From: an uncultured Coriobacteriaceae bacterium
GTDB taxonomy: Bacteria; Actinomycetota; Coriobacteriia; Coriobacteriales; Atopobiaceae
Assembly: GCA_902795065.1 (NCBI GenBank)
Contig: CADBJR010000004.1
Coordinates: 62,001-126,000 of the forward strand
DNA length: 64,000 nt
Direction of reading: 5' to 3'
Below, in pieces: positions 15,476 through 23,905 of the stretch. Positions within the stretch are counted from its first letter, which is position 1. Each line of letters opens with the position of its first letter. The notes under the pieces were generated by a model, which was not told where the DNA came from, made no database searches, and worked only from the letters and a program-made list of their open reading frames with translations. The translations under genes and the position numbers were made by a program.

Positions 15476-15705
15476 CGCGACACCCCATACTTCCTATCGA
15501 GCTCGTCAAGCTCCTGCAACTGCTGCTTCGAGAGCTTGAGCTGGGGATTCTTGCACGAACCTCCGCACCCGCCGCAATCTCCGTTGCAGGTTGAGCAGTC
15601 GAGCGCCTCTCCCCTGATGACGCTCCGAAGCGCCAAACCCACGGTGACGATGACAAAGAGGAGGGCGGCGATGTTGCCCGCGTTTGCAGTGAGCCAGTCC
15701 ATCAT
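15472..15705 (-). CDS. FeoB-associated Cys-rich membrane protein
   Basis: This 77-residue protein has one N-terminal membrane helix (NIAALLFVIVTVGLALRSV) followed by a cysteine cluster, CSTCNGDCGGCGGSC, and a charged C-terminus. This is the hallmark of the small Cys-rich proteins found with feoB. It lies 35 bases downstream of feoB and overlaps the HMA gene by 4 bases. The Cys cluster could bind Fe(II) or another metal at the cytoplasmic face of FeoB. The family's function has not, to my knowledge, been fixed. Confidence 0.88.
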   Translation of the reverse strand: MMDWLTANAGNIAALLFVIVTVGLALRSVIRGEALDCSTCNGDCGGCGGSCKNPQLKLSKQQLQELDELDRKYGVSR

Positions 15706-15740
15706 CGCCCTCCCCTCTTGTCCGAACCGTTATCCCGACG

Positions 15741-18032
15741 CTACTTCACGAGCAGCTTGTCGGCTTCCTTGTACTTCTTGAAGAACAGCATGTAGCACAC
15801 GAACGCGAGGATCGCGATGGCCGCTGCGAGGCCAACCGGGTTCATGGCGCCGGAGAAGGCGCTGCCCAGCTGGTACACCACGAGGGCGGCGCACCATGCG
15901 AACACGCACATGTAGGCGATGGCGAATGCGGTCCACTTGCCGTTGTTCATCTCACGCTTGATGGCACCCATAGCAGCGAAGCACGGCGCGCAGAGCAGGT
16001 TGAAGATCATGAACGCGAAGGCGGCGAGCTGGCCCTTGCCGTCGGAGAAGGCGTCGAAGTCGGCGGCGACGCGATCCCAAATCTGGTCGCCATTCTCCTC
16101 GAGCTCGGCCTCGCCATCCTGGTCATCGTAGTTGTAGAGGACGCCGAAGGTGCCAACGACCTCCTCCTTGGCAACGAGTCCGGTGATGGTGGCCACGGAT
16201 GGCTTCCAGGAGCCGAAGCCGAGAGGCTTGAAGATGGGCGACAGGATGTTGCCAAGGCCTGCGAGCAGGGAGTCATCCATCGGGGTGACATCCTCGGCGT
16301 CGATGCCCATGCGGGCGGCGACGGATTCGATGTACTCGTCGGTCACGAGAGCCTCGTCCTCGTACAGGTCGTCGACCATGCCGAACTGGCCGTTGACGGT
16401 GCCGAAGCTGGAGAGCGCCCAGATGATGACGGAGGACAACAGGATGACGGTTCCGGCCTTCTTGATGAACGACCAGCCACGCTCCCAGGTGCTGCGGAGC
16501 ACGTTGCCGAGGGACGGCACGTGGTACGCGGGAAGCTCCATGACAAAGGGAGCAGGGTCGCCCGCGAACATGCGGGTCTTCTTGAGCATGACGCCGGAAA
16601 TGATGATGGCCGCGACGCCGATGAAGTAGGCGCTCGTGGCGATCCAGGTGCTGCCGCCGAAGAGGGCGCCTGCGATGAGGCCGATGATGGGCATCTTGGC
16701 ACCGCAGGGGATGAACGTGGTGGTCATGATGGTCATGCGGCGGTCACGCTCGTTCTCGATAGTGCGAGAGGCCATGATGCCGGGGATGCCGCAGCCAGTG
16801 CCCACGAGCATGGGGATGAAGCTCTTGCCGGACAGTCCGAAGCGACGGAAGATACGGTCCATGATGAAGGCGATGCGGGCCATGTAGCCGCAGTCCTCGA
16901 GGATGGCGAGCATCAGGAACAGGACGAGCATCTGCGGCACGAAGCCCAACACGGCGCCAACGCCGGCGCAGATGCCGTCGGAGATGAGGCCGGTGAGAAC
17001 CTCGTTGACACCCCAACCCTCGAGCAGGGCACGCGAGCCATCGGTGAGCCACTCTCCGCCGAGGACGTCATTCGCCCAGTCGGTGAGGTAGGTGCCGATG
17101 GAGATGCCGCCGTCGCCGATGGGGGCGCCCATCGCCAGCGCGTACACCACGAACATCACGAGGACGAAGATGGGGATGGCGAGGATGCGGTTGGTGACGA
17201 TCCTGTCGATCTTGTCGGAAGCGGTGAGCTCGCCGTGGCTGGCGCGACGCAGGCATCCGCCGATGATCGAGGTGATGTAGTCGTAGCGCTGCGAGGTGAT
17301 GATGGACTCGGCGTCGTCGTCGAGCTCCTCCTCGCAGGCGGCGATGTCCTTCTCGATATGGGCGAGGGTGTCGGCGGAGAGGCCGAGCTTGGCCTGGACC
17401 TTCTCGTCGCGCTCGAAGAGCTTGATAGCGTACCAGCGCTGCTGCTCCTCGGGAAGGCCGTGGACGGAGACCTCCTCGATGTGAGCTATGGCATGCTCAA
17501 CGGAGCCTGCGAAGCGGTGCTGCGGGATGGGTTTGACGCCGGAGCGTGCAAGCGCAAAAGCCTCCTCGGCGGCCTCCTTGATGCCCGTGCCCTTGAGGGC
17601 GGAGATGGAGACGACCTTGCAGTCGAGTGCACGGGAGAGCGCCGCGAGGTCGATCACGTCGCCGTTCTTCTCGATGACGTCGGCCATGTTGACGGCCACG
17701 AGCACGGGGATGCCCAGCTCGACGAGCTGGGTGGTGAGGTAGAGGTTGCGCTCGAGGTTGGTGCCGTCGACGATGTTGAGGATGGCATCGGGTCGCTGAT
17801 CGGTGAGGTAGTCGCGCGCGACGACCTCCTCGAGGGTGTACGGAGAGAGCGAGTAGATGCCCGGGAGGTCGGCGATGGTGACGTCGGAGTGGCCCTTGAG
17901 CTTGCCGTGCTTCTCCTCCACCGTGACGCCGGGCCAGTTGCCCACGTACTGGTTGGAGCCGGTGAGGGCGTTGAAGAGGGTGGTCTTGCCGCAGTTGGGG
18001 TTGCCGGCAAGCGCGATGGTGATGTTTGCCAT
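15741..18032 (-). CDS. feoB: Ferrous iron transport protein B
   Basis: The protein has 763 residues. The N-terminal GTPase has G1 GNPNCGKTT, G3 DLPGIYSLS and G4 NMAD, followed by a helical GDI-like domain. The membrane domain has about 8-10 helices and two Gate regions, including FIPCGAKMPIIGL (family usually C-S-A-R/K-x-P) and, near the C-terminus, LCAPCFAAMGAI. It sits in the cytoplasmic membrane and imports Fe(II) under anaerobic conditions. It is 5 bases downstream of feoA. The operon order is feoA-feoA-feoB-Cys-rich-HMA. The start ATG 18032 gives the standard family N-terminus. Confidence 0.97.
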   Translation of the reverse strand: MANITIALAGNPNCGKTTLFNALTGSNQYVGNWPGVTVEEKHGKLKGHSDVTIADLPGIYSLSPYTLEEVVARDYLTDQRPDAILNIVDGTNLERNLYLTTQLVELGIPVLVAVNMADVIEKNGDVIDLAALSRALDCKVVSISALKGTGIKEAAEEAFALARSGVKPIPQHRFAGSVEHAIAHIEEVSVHGLPEEQQRWYAIKLFERDEKVQAKLGLSADTLAHIEKDIAACEEELDDDAESIITSQRYDYITSIIGGCLRRASHGELTASDKIDRIVTNRILAIPIFVLVMFVVYALAMGAPIGDGGISIGTYLTDWANDVLGGEWLTDGSRALLEGWGVNEVLTGLISDGICAGVGAVLGFVPQMLVLFLMLAILEDCGYMARIAFIMDRIFRRFGLSGKSFIPMLVGTGCGIPGIMASRTIENERDRRMTIMTTTFIPCGAKMPIIGLIAGALFGGSTWIATSAYFIGVAAIIISGVMLKKTRMFAGDPAPFVMELPAYHVPSLGNVLRSTWERGWSFIKKAGTVILLSSVIIWALSSFGTVNGQFGMVDDLYEDEALVTDEYIESVAARMGIDAEDVTPMDDSLLAGLGNILSPIFKPLGFGSWKPSVATITGLVAKEEVVGTFGVLYNYDDQDGEAELEENGDQIWDRVAADFDAFSDGKGQLAAFAFMIFNLLCAPCFAAMGAIKREMNNGKWTAFAIAYMCVFAWCAALVVYQLGSAFSGAMNPVGLAAAIAILAFVCYMLFFKKYKEADKLLVK

Positions 18033-18037
18033 TGCCG

Positions 18038-18289
18038 TTACGCCTCCTTGGGTGCGAGCTCGGGCTTGAGCAGCTCGACCTCGACCATCTCGCAGTCCGC
18101 CTTGCGGACCGACAGCTCGTAGTTGCGGATCGTGATCTCCACCGGATCGCCGAGCGGGGCGACCTTGCGGACGTAGATCTGCTGCCCCTTGGTGATGCCC
18201 ATGTCCATGATGCGACGGCGGACCGGACCCTCACCGTGGACCTTGACCACCTTGACGGTCTCCCCCACGCGGGCCTCTCTCAGGTTCAT
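18038..18289 (-). CDS. feoA: FeoA domain protein (second copy)
   Basis: This 83-residue SH3-like FeoA protein contains VKVHGEGPVRRRIMDMGITKGQ and VEITIRNYELSVRKADCEMV, the family pattern. ATG 18289 has GGGAG at 9 nt; a longer start at 18307 would swallow that ribosome-binding site. It lies directly before feoB and is probably the FeoB partner. A separate FeoA protein is encoded 75 bases upstream. Confidence 0.92.
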   Translation of the reverse strand: MNLREARVGETVKVVKVHGEGPVRRRIMDMGITKGQQIYVRKVAPLGDPVEITIRNYELSVRKADCEMVEVELLKPELAPKEA

Positions 18290-18364
18290 TGCATGTACTC
18301 CCTTCATAACACGTGCGCTGCACTGTGTTGGATAACCGATGCTTCCGCGGCGCCAGGCATGCTC

Positions 18365-18580
18365 TTAGACGAAGATCTTCTGCGCCATCCCCTTGCTGAC
18401 GGCGACGCGGGTGTCCTTGATCGAGCAGATGATGTTGCCGTCGATCTCGCTCACCACGGTGACGGGCGTGCCCACGACGAAGCCCAGTCCCTCGAGGAAC
18501 TGGCGCGTCTCGGGTTTGCCTCCGATGCGGGTGATAAGGCTGCTCTCACCGGTTCTGAGCAGCGAAAGCGGCATTCCCAT
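18365..18580 (-). CDS. feoA: FeoA domain protein (first copy)
   Basis: This 71-residue FeoA-type protein contains MPLSLLRTGESSLITRIGG, RQFLEGLGFVVGTPVTVVSE and DTRVAVSKGMAQKIFV. It is the first gene of the feo operon. It is shorter than the second copy and diverged from it. Two FeoA proteins with one FeoB are seen in several anaerobes; the split of roles is unknown. Confidence 0.92.
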   Translation of the reverse strand: MGMPLSLLRTGESSLITRIGGKPETRQFLEGLGFVVGTPVTVVSEIDGNIICSIKDTRVAVSKGMAQKIFV

Positions 18581-18615
18581 GGCAGCTCCAATCGACGGGG
18601 CGGATACGGCATAAA

Positions 18616-18672
18616 GTTAACAGTATCTAAGTTAACCTATGGTAATTTACTCTGTCAGAGGATAAAAGTCAA
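18616..18672 (-). promoter_or_regulatory. feo operon promoter with overlapping GTTA-N8-TAAC-type boxes
   Basis: On the minus strand, -35 TTGACT (18672-18667) and -10 TAAATT (18649-18644) are 17 bases apart. Just downstream lie two abutting boxes: GTTAACAGTATCTAAG (18616-18631) and GTTAACCTATGGTAAT (18631-18646). Their pattern and the core CCTATGGTA match boxes at 7965 and elsewhere in region 1. A repressor sensing iron or another metal would fit the operon. Confidence 0.68.
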
Positions 18673-18720
18673 CCATTTATAACTTGCTCTGGATGCGCTA
18701 TGGCTAACGGCAATCTTAGG

Positions 18721-18776
18721 CGTTCTGTCAAAGGGACAGGTTATTTGACAGGATCAGTCAGACGTTCTGTCAAAGG
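18721..18776. repeat. Repeated CGTTCTGTCAAAGG with inverted partner
   Basis: CGTTCTGTCAAAGG occurs at 18721-18734 and again at 18763-18776, the second copy spanning the apbE stop. CTGTCAAA (18725-18732) pairs with TTTGACAG (18744-18751) across 11 bases. It could be a terminator for apbE or a fragment of a dispersed repeat. Confidence 0.5.
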
Positions 18777-19750
18777 AGGGTGAACGGGGCGCCTGGTGTG
18801 GAGAGCATGGTTCCGTCGGCCCGGACGATGAGCCCATGGAGACCGCGGGCGGCAAGATCGGCCAGCCCCGATTCGGGATCGTTGAAGAAGAGCTGCTTGG
18901 TGAAGCCGTCGCCGTCGATCGAACGCTCGGAGAGGACGCTTGCGGAGACGATGTCGGTTTCGACGGGATAGCCCGTGCGCGGGTCGAGGATGTGCCAGTA
19001 GCGGCGCCCACCCTGCTCGAACGCGCGCTCGTAGAGGCCGCTCGTGACGAGCGAGCCGTCCGCGATATCCGTCCGCGCGATGATCGACGCGCCGCGCTCG
19101 GCGAACGGATCCTGGACGCCCACGCGCCAGGGGGTTCCATCGGGTTTGGAGCCGAGCACGGCGACATTGCCGCCGAGGTTCACGCAGGCGCTCTCCACGC
19201 CCTCGCCGACAAGATAGGAGATCAGCGCGTCGGCTATCCAGCCTTTCGCGATACCGCCCAGGTCGAGGGCTGCAGCAGGGTCGTCGAGCCGCACGGTCGC
19301 ACCGTCCACGTGCACGGTCCGCCAACCCACATGGGGAAGGGCCGCCGCGACATCCTCCTCCGACGGTACGATGCCGTTGCGGAAATCCCAGAGCGAGGAA
19401 ACGGCACCGATGGTGATATCGAAAAGGCCGCCGCTCTCCTCGCAGTAGCCGAGCGCTTTGGAGATGAGGTCGGACGTCTCGGGCTCGACCACGACGGGCT
19501 CGCCTCCCGCATCGTTGATGCGCGCGATATCGCTCGTGGCGATGGTCCGCGAGAAGAGCTGCTCGAAGCGCTCGCAGAGCGTGACCGCGCCGTCGAGCAC
19601 CTCCTGGCCCATCGCACCGCGCAGCTGGCAGACCGTGTCGAAGCAGAAGACCGTGGTCGAGAGCTCCTCGGCGGGTCGAGGAGCGCATGCGGTGAGCGCA
19701 CCGGCTCCGAGGCCGAGCGCGCCGATGAGGAGCTGCCTGCGCGTGATCAT
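18770..19750 (-). CDS. apbE: FAD:protein FMN transferase, ApbE family lipoprotein
   Basis: The protein has 326 residues. The N-terminus has a twin-Arg-like MITRRQLL, a hydrophobic stretch and the lipobox LTAC, so it is exported and lipid-anchored. ApbE motifs are FDTVCQLR, RINDAGGEPV, GLFDITIGAVSSLWDF, DLGGIAKGWIADAL, CVNLGGNVAVLG and HILDPRTGYPVETD. It attaches FMN to Thr/Ser of extracytoplasmic redox proteins. It lies downstream of a Gx transporter and a NusG-II protein in a 3-gene operon (ATGA overlap). No FMN-binding acceptor protein is encoded in the window. Confidence 0.95.
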   Translation of the reverse strand: MITRRQLLIGALGLGAGALTACAPRPAEELSTTVFCFDTVCQLRGAMGQEVLDGAVTLCERFEQLFSRTIATSDIARINDAGGEPVVVEPETSDLISKALGYCEESGGLFDITIGAVSSLWDFRNGIVPSEEDVAAALPHVGWRTVHVDGATVRLDDPAAALDLGGIAKGWIADALISYLVGEGVESACVNLGGNVAVLGSKPDGTPWRVGVQDPFAERGASIIARTDIADGSLVTSGLYERAFEQGGRRYWHILDPRTGYPVETDIVSASVLSERSIDGDGFTKQLFFNDPESGLADLAARGLHGLIVRADGTMLSTPGAPFTLL

Positions 19751-20856
19751 GGTTCTCCTCTCCCATCCGAGGAGGCGAGGGTGCGGGCGAGGCCCTCCGC
19801 ACGCCCGTAGGCGTCGGCGATGGTTGCCGAGAGGTTCTGCCCGAACAGCCGCGCGTCACCCGCGTCGAGCCCCGTCGCGAGCACGGGGATCGTCTCGAGG
19901 CACACGTTGAGCGCAAGGAGCGGACCCTGGGTGTCGATGCCGCGGCTCTGGAGCCTTCGGGCGGTGCCCGCCGTGAACGCGAGGAGGTCGTCGGTGGAGA
20001 CGAAGCCCATCACAGCGACGCTCGCCGCCATGACCGCTCCGAGCCTGAGGGCCATGACGAAGACCGCGCGCCATGCCTCATCCGGCGGGCTGCCCAGGAA
20101 GGCGGCGACGGCGCTCACGGCGAGCAGGACGACAAACGCGCGGAGTCCGCGCGAGAAGGTAGAGAGGGCAACGCGGGAGACAAGACATGCCGCAACGGCT
20201 GCAGCGAAGAGGATGGCGAGCGGGACGGGGTCGCCCTGTGCGAGCACCACCACCGCGAACACGGCGAACGCGGCGAGGATGGGACCGACGGGGCGGGACG
20301 GTTGCCCGGGAAGCTCGCCGAGCTCGAGAGCCTGCGCATCCTGCGAAACCGTCTCCCCCTGATCCGCGATCGCACGGTCGAGGCGCATCGTGAGGAAGCC
20401 GCAGATAGCGCCCGTGACGATGGCGGCAACCAAAAGGACCGGTGCGGCGAGCCAGACGAAGCGCGTGCCGAGCAGGGCTGCGGCAACGAGCATCTGGCCC
20501 GCGGTATGGCCGACCGCGCCGCAGACCGACACCATAGCCGGATGCATGGTGGGCAGCTTGACCAGCACGGCCATGATGCAGAACGCGAGGAGCGAGCCCG
20601 TGAGCGAGTAGGCGAAGGTGAGGGGCGAGCCGAAGAGCAGGCCCTGCGCGAGCACCTTCGTGAGGGTCACGAAGAAGGCGGCGCGCACGTCGAGGCGCAT
20701 GAACGCGAGGAGGATCGCGATGTTCGCAAGACCGAGCTTCACGCCCGGGATGGGGATGGGGATGAACGTCTCGAGATAGCCCAGCACGAGCGCGAGCGCG
20801 GCGAGCACGCCCACACGCGCCCAGAAGAGCAGGTCGTCTCCCGTGAGCCCTGCCAT
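19747..20856 (-). CDS. Gx transporter family membrane protein with an extra C-terminal membrane domain
   Basis: The protein has 369 residues. The N-terminal ~180 match the Gx_transp/HepI-like family: YLETFIPIPIPGVKLGLANI, LLFGSPLTFAYSLTG and VGHTAGQMLVAA. The C-terminal ~180 add about four helices with SRGLRAFVVLL and MGFVSTDDLLAFT, loosely recalling ECF-T/CbiQ transmembrane proteins. ATG 20856 is preceded by a weak AGGG. It overlaps apbE by 4 bases. In related operons such proteins accompany flavinylated redox chains, perhaps supplying flavin or quinone precursor. The fusion-like length is unusual. Confidence 0.75.
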   Translation of the reverse strand: MAGLTGDDLLFWARVGVLAALALVLGYLETFIPIPIPGVKLGLANIAILLAFMRLDVRAAFFVTLTKVLAQGLLFGSPLTFAYSLTGSLLAFCIMAVLVKLPTMHPAMVSVCGAVGHTAGQMLVAAALLGTRFVWLAAPVLLVAAIVTGAICGFLTMRLDRAIADQGETVSQDAQALELGELPGQPSRPVGPILAAFAVFAVVVLAQGDPVPLAILFAAAVAACLVSRVALSTFSRGLRAFVVLLAVSAVAAFLGSPPDEAWRAVFVMALRLGAVMAASVAVMGFVSTDDLLAFTAGTARRLQSRGIDTQGPLLALNVCLETIPVLATGLDAGDARLFGQNLSATIADAYGRAEGLARTLASSDGRGEP

Positions 20857-20860
20857 AGCC

Positions 20861-21274
20861 CTACCCCGCCACCGTGTCGACATCATCGGGATACGAGACG
20901 GCGTCCTCGTCGAGCATCCCCGAGGATGCGCCGTCCTCCGGCACGATCTCGATCCAGAGCTCATGCGGCAGGCAGATGATCTGCTCGCCGGGACGGGAGA
21001 TGGGCCGCTGGCGCAGGCAATCGCCGTGGGGGCAGTCAGCTGCATCCATGCGGACTGAGCCTCCCTCCACGACGACCGTGTTGGTGCCGAGCGGCGTCGC
21101 CACCTCGAGCACCGCATCCTCATCGAGCGGAAGCTCATGGACAGCCCCGTCGCCGCCGTGCACGAGCGCGATAAGGCGCCCCGACGCTCCGCGGGGCAAC
21201 GCGAGGAGGAAGAGGACCGCCGCGAGGACGGCGAGGACGACGGCGGCGATGATCGTCGCACGGTAGCGTTTCAT
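20861..21274 (-). CDS. NusG domain II-containing anchored protein
   Basis: This 137-residue protein has one N-terminal membrane helix (TIIAAVVLAVLAAVLFLLAL) and an extracytoplasmic NusG-II-like domain. The domain contains VRMDAADCPHGDCLRQRPIS and QIICLPHELWIEIV, with a C-x4-C pair plus a third Cys. It lies 4 bases upstream of the Gx transporter gene. Proteins of this type occur with ApbE and Rnf-like or flavinylation systems. The ATG 21274 start is used; GTG 21295 is possible. Confidence 0.82.
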   Translation of the reverse strand: MKRYRATIIAAVVLAVLAAVLFLLALPRGASGRLIALVHGGDGAVHELPLDEDAVLEVATPLGTNTVVVEGGSVRMDAADCPHGDCLRQRPISRPGEQIICLPHELWIEIVPEDGASSGMLDEDAVSYPDDVDTVAG

Positions 21275-21430
21275 GAATCCGGCCAAGCAACCCACCCCCT
21301 CAGACGGCGCACGTGCAGCATATCCGACCTATCGTCGCACAAAACGCTCCCCGTGTTGGCGTTGCAGCGTATTAAGTCCATCGTGCGGGGTAAAATCTAT
21401 CACGTGAAATCTCGACGATAGGAGCGTTCC

Positions 21431-23905
21431 ATGGCTTCTGGCAACAGCGGCTGCCTGAAAGTGGTTCTCGTCAGCATCGGTGTCATCGTGTCCATCTTCG
21501 GCGCGTTGTTCCTCATCGCCGCGATCATCGTCGCCACGGATGGGGACCCCGCTGCCGCCATCGTCGGCCTCGTCATCGCCGCGATCGACGCGGCCATCGC
21601 CTTCACGCTCTTCAGGGTCGCCGCCAAGCAATCCGGAAACTCGGGGTCGATGATATCCGCTCCCTTCGATGCCGATGAGCATCAGGTCGTCTCGGTCGAG
21701 ACCATCGCGGGCACTGTGCCTCCCGAGTACGAGATCGTCAACGCGCAGACCGAGACGGTTCCCGTGCCGTCCCCCGTCTCCGCACCTGCTCCTGTTCCGC
21801 CTGCTCCCGCGTCCGTCCCAGCACCCGCGCCGGCACCCGCTCCCGCAGCGCCTGCCGTCGCAACCCCCGCGCCATCGCGCACGGGCCTCTACGGTCCGGA
21901 GAGCTCCGCCGGGGCGAGCCCGCTCGAAAAATCCATCGTGCGCTCGACCGATGTGTTCGCCACGCTCAAGGACATCGCCCGCCATCCGCAACAGGATACC
22001 TATGACGCCGCGCTCGCCTCGATGATCGGCGCCATCGGCCTCGAATCGTGGACGGATGCCCCGAAGATCGAAGCGGTCAAACTGGGGCGCTCCAACAGCT
22101 TCTGGCTCGGCTCGAACACCGAAAACCTATCCGACGAGGAATTCAACCGATTCCTGGGGATCGAGTGCGCCCTCAACGTGTACCAGGCCATGCGCACGCG
22201 CGGCATGACCGCAACCGAGGTCCTGCGCTCCATCGCCACGCTCGAGCCGCGGCCCTCCAAGCGCTCGCTTCCCAGCGTGCTCGAGGGCGCCGAGGAGCAG
22301 GGCGAGTGGATGTGCCGCCTCAGGTTCGCGGAATTCGCCGAGAACACGCCGGTGCCCTTCCGCCTCGCCTTCAGCATGCAGGCCAACGTTGCCGAGCGCC
22401 TCATGGTCATCGACCTGAGCATCCCCCACCCTGAATCGATGGCGTTCTACGCCACCAACCGCACGGGATGCATCGTGACGGCACGCGCCTACGCCCTGCG
22501 CAGCGCGCTGCTGTGCGGACGCAAGGCGCTCGAGCTCAACCCGCAGCTCCAGCGCGTCATCGTCAACTGCGGCGTGTTCCGCGGCACCGAGACGCTGCTC
22601 TCGTTCGACCTCGACCGTGCGGCGCTCGCCCGCCTGCTCCCCACCTGCTCCGATAGCGTCATCGACGAGAGCGGTTTCCCCTCGGATCCCGCGGTACGCG
22701 CCTCATTCGACGAAGAGGGCTGGTTCCAGGGCATCGAGCCCTTCCTCGCCATCGACAACCCGTCCGTCGCACCCATGTGGCGCTATGAGCCCGTCGAGCT
22801 CATCGACAGCGCCGCCACGCCCGCCGTCGCGGAAGCCTGCGGCATCCGCATGGTCTCGGAGATCGGCATCAACGAGAGCGCGGGCCGCATCGGCGCTTGG
22901 AACGATCTCACGGATCATCTGGGCGATTCGACTGCAGAGGCTGTGAGCCAGCTCGTCGCCCTCCGCGATGCCACGCAGGACGTGAGCGTCGCAGAGGCAG
23001 CCGACCGTGTAAGCAAGGCGCTCGTCGAGGGCACGATCGACATCTCGGACAAGCGCGGCATCGGCAGGCTCTTCGTCGATGGAGGCTCGCTCGACACCGT
23101 CGCGCTGCGTGCAACCGAGGCGCTCGACGACCCCGACGGCGCCGATCTCGAGGCCGTGCTCTCCTCGCTCGAGGATGCCCTCTCCCCCATCACCGGCATG
23201 GGCGTCTACCTCGACGACAGCGACCAGATCTACCGCTACTTCAACTCGCTCGCCGAGCGCGTGCTGTTCAACCGCGAGCTCGACGACCACAGCCGGACGG
23301 TGCGCCTCGTGCCGGACGCGTACTACAACGCCCATTCGTGCGCCGCGCGCATCCTCTCCATGCTCGACCGCGGCGAGGAGGCCCTCGCCCATACCGACGA
23401 GCTCCTGCGCATCGCCCCCGCCACACCCGACGCCGCGCTCGTCCGCGTGCGCGTGCTCGAGAACATGTCGCGCATCTACGATGCCGCCGACTTGCTCATG
23501 GAAGCCATCAGCCGCTGCTCGACCATACGCGACCTGGCCGTCTGCCTCTACCGTCTCGCCTACATGGAGTGGAAGCTCGGCCGCAACGACCTCTCGGCCG
23601 CATGCTACGAGCGCGCGATCCAGCTCAAGACCAACATCACGCAGCAGGCCGAGGACGAGCTCGTCGACCTGCTGGCCTCCGACGAGAGCTTGAAACGCCT
23701 CTCCCCGCAGGAAACGGTGGACATCCTGAAGGCGGCCCGCATCCCCGTCGGCGATCCCGACGAGATGAGCATGCGCGTCGCCCGCGCCGCCATCGCGACA
23801 ACGGACGCGAACCTCCACAGCATCGCGGCGCCCCTCACGGGAACGCTCATCGACATGGGACGCGACGACGTGCTCGTCGACGTCTATCACTCGCTGAAGG
23901 CGTAG
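21431..23905 (+). CDS. Large membrane-anchored protein with Pro/Ala linker and helical repeats, unknown function
   Basis: The protein has 824 residues. Two membrane helices lie near the N-terminus (LVSIGVIVSIFGALFLIAAI; PAAAIVGLVIAAIDAAIAF). A Pro/Ala/Val linker occupies about residues 110-150, and a long soluble region follows. The C-terminal ~200 residues look like TPR-type repeats (AARILSMLDRGEEALAHTDE; YRLAYMEWKLGRNDLSAACY). The middle region (MQANVAERLMVIDLSIPHP; VIVNCGVFRGTE) matches no family I know. It stands alone, and its end overlaps the convergent transglycosylase gene by 19 bases. A lineage-specific envelope or scaffold protein is likely. Confidence 0.72.
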   Translation: MASGNSGCLKVVLVSIGVIVSIFGALFLIAAIIVATDGDPAAAIVGLVIAAIDAAIAFTLFRVAAKQSGNSGSMISAPFDADEHQVVSVETIAGTVPPEYEIVNAQTETVPVPSPVSAPAPVPPAPASVPAPAPAPAPAAPAVATPAPSRTGLYGPESSAGASPLEKSIVRSTDVFATLKDIARHPQQDTYDAALASMIGAIGLESWTDAPKIEAVKLGRSNSFWLGSNTENLSDEEFNRFLGIECALNVYQAMRTRGMTATEVLRSIATLEPRPSKRSLPSVLEGAEEQGEWMCRLRFAEFAENTPVPFRLAFSMQANVAERLMVIDLSIPHPESMAFYATNRTGCIVTARAYALRSALLCGRKALELNPQLQRVIVNCGVFRGTETLLSFDLDRAALARLLPTCSDSVIDESGFPSDPAVRASFDEEGWFQGIEPFLAIDNPSVAPMWRYEPVELIDSAATPAVAEACGIRMVSEIGINESAGRIGAWNDLTDHLGDSTAEAVSQLVALRDATQDVSVAEAADRVSKALVEGTIDISDKRGIGRLFVDGGSLDTVALRATEALDDPDGADLEAVLSSLEDALSPITGMGVYLDDSDQIYRYFNSLAERVLFNRELDDHSRTVRLVPDAYYNAHSCAARILSMLDRGEEALAHTDELLRIAPATPDAALVRVRVLENMSRIYDAADLLMEAISRCSTIRDLAVCLYRLAYMEWKLGRNDLSAACYERAIQLKTNITQQAEDELVDLLASDESLKRLSPQETVDILKAARIPVGDPDEMSMRVARAAIATTDANLHSIAAPLTGTLIDMGRDDVLVDVYHSLKA

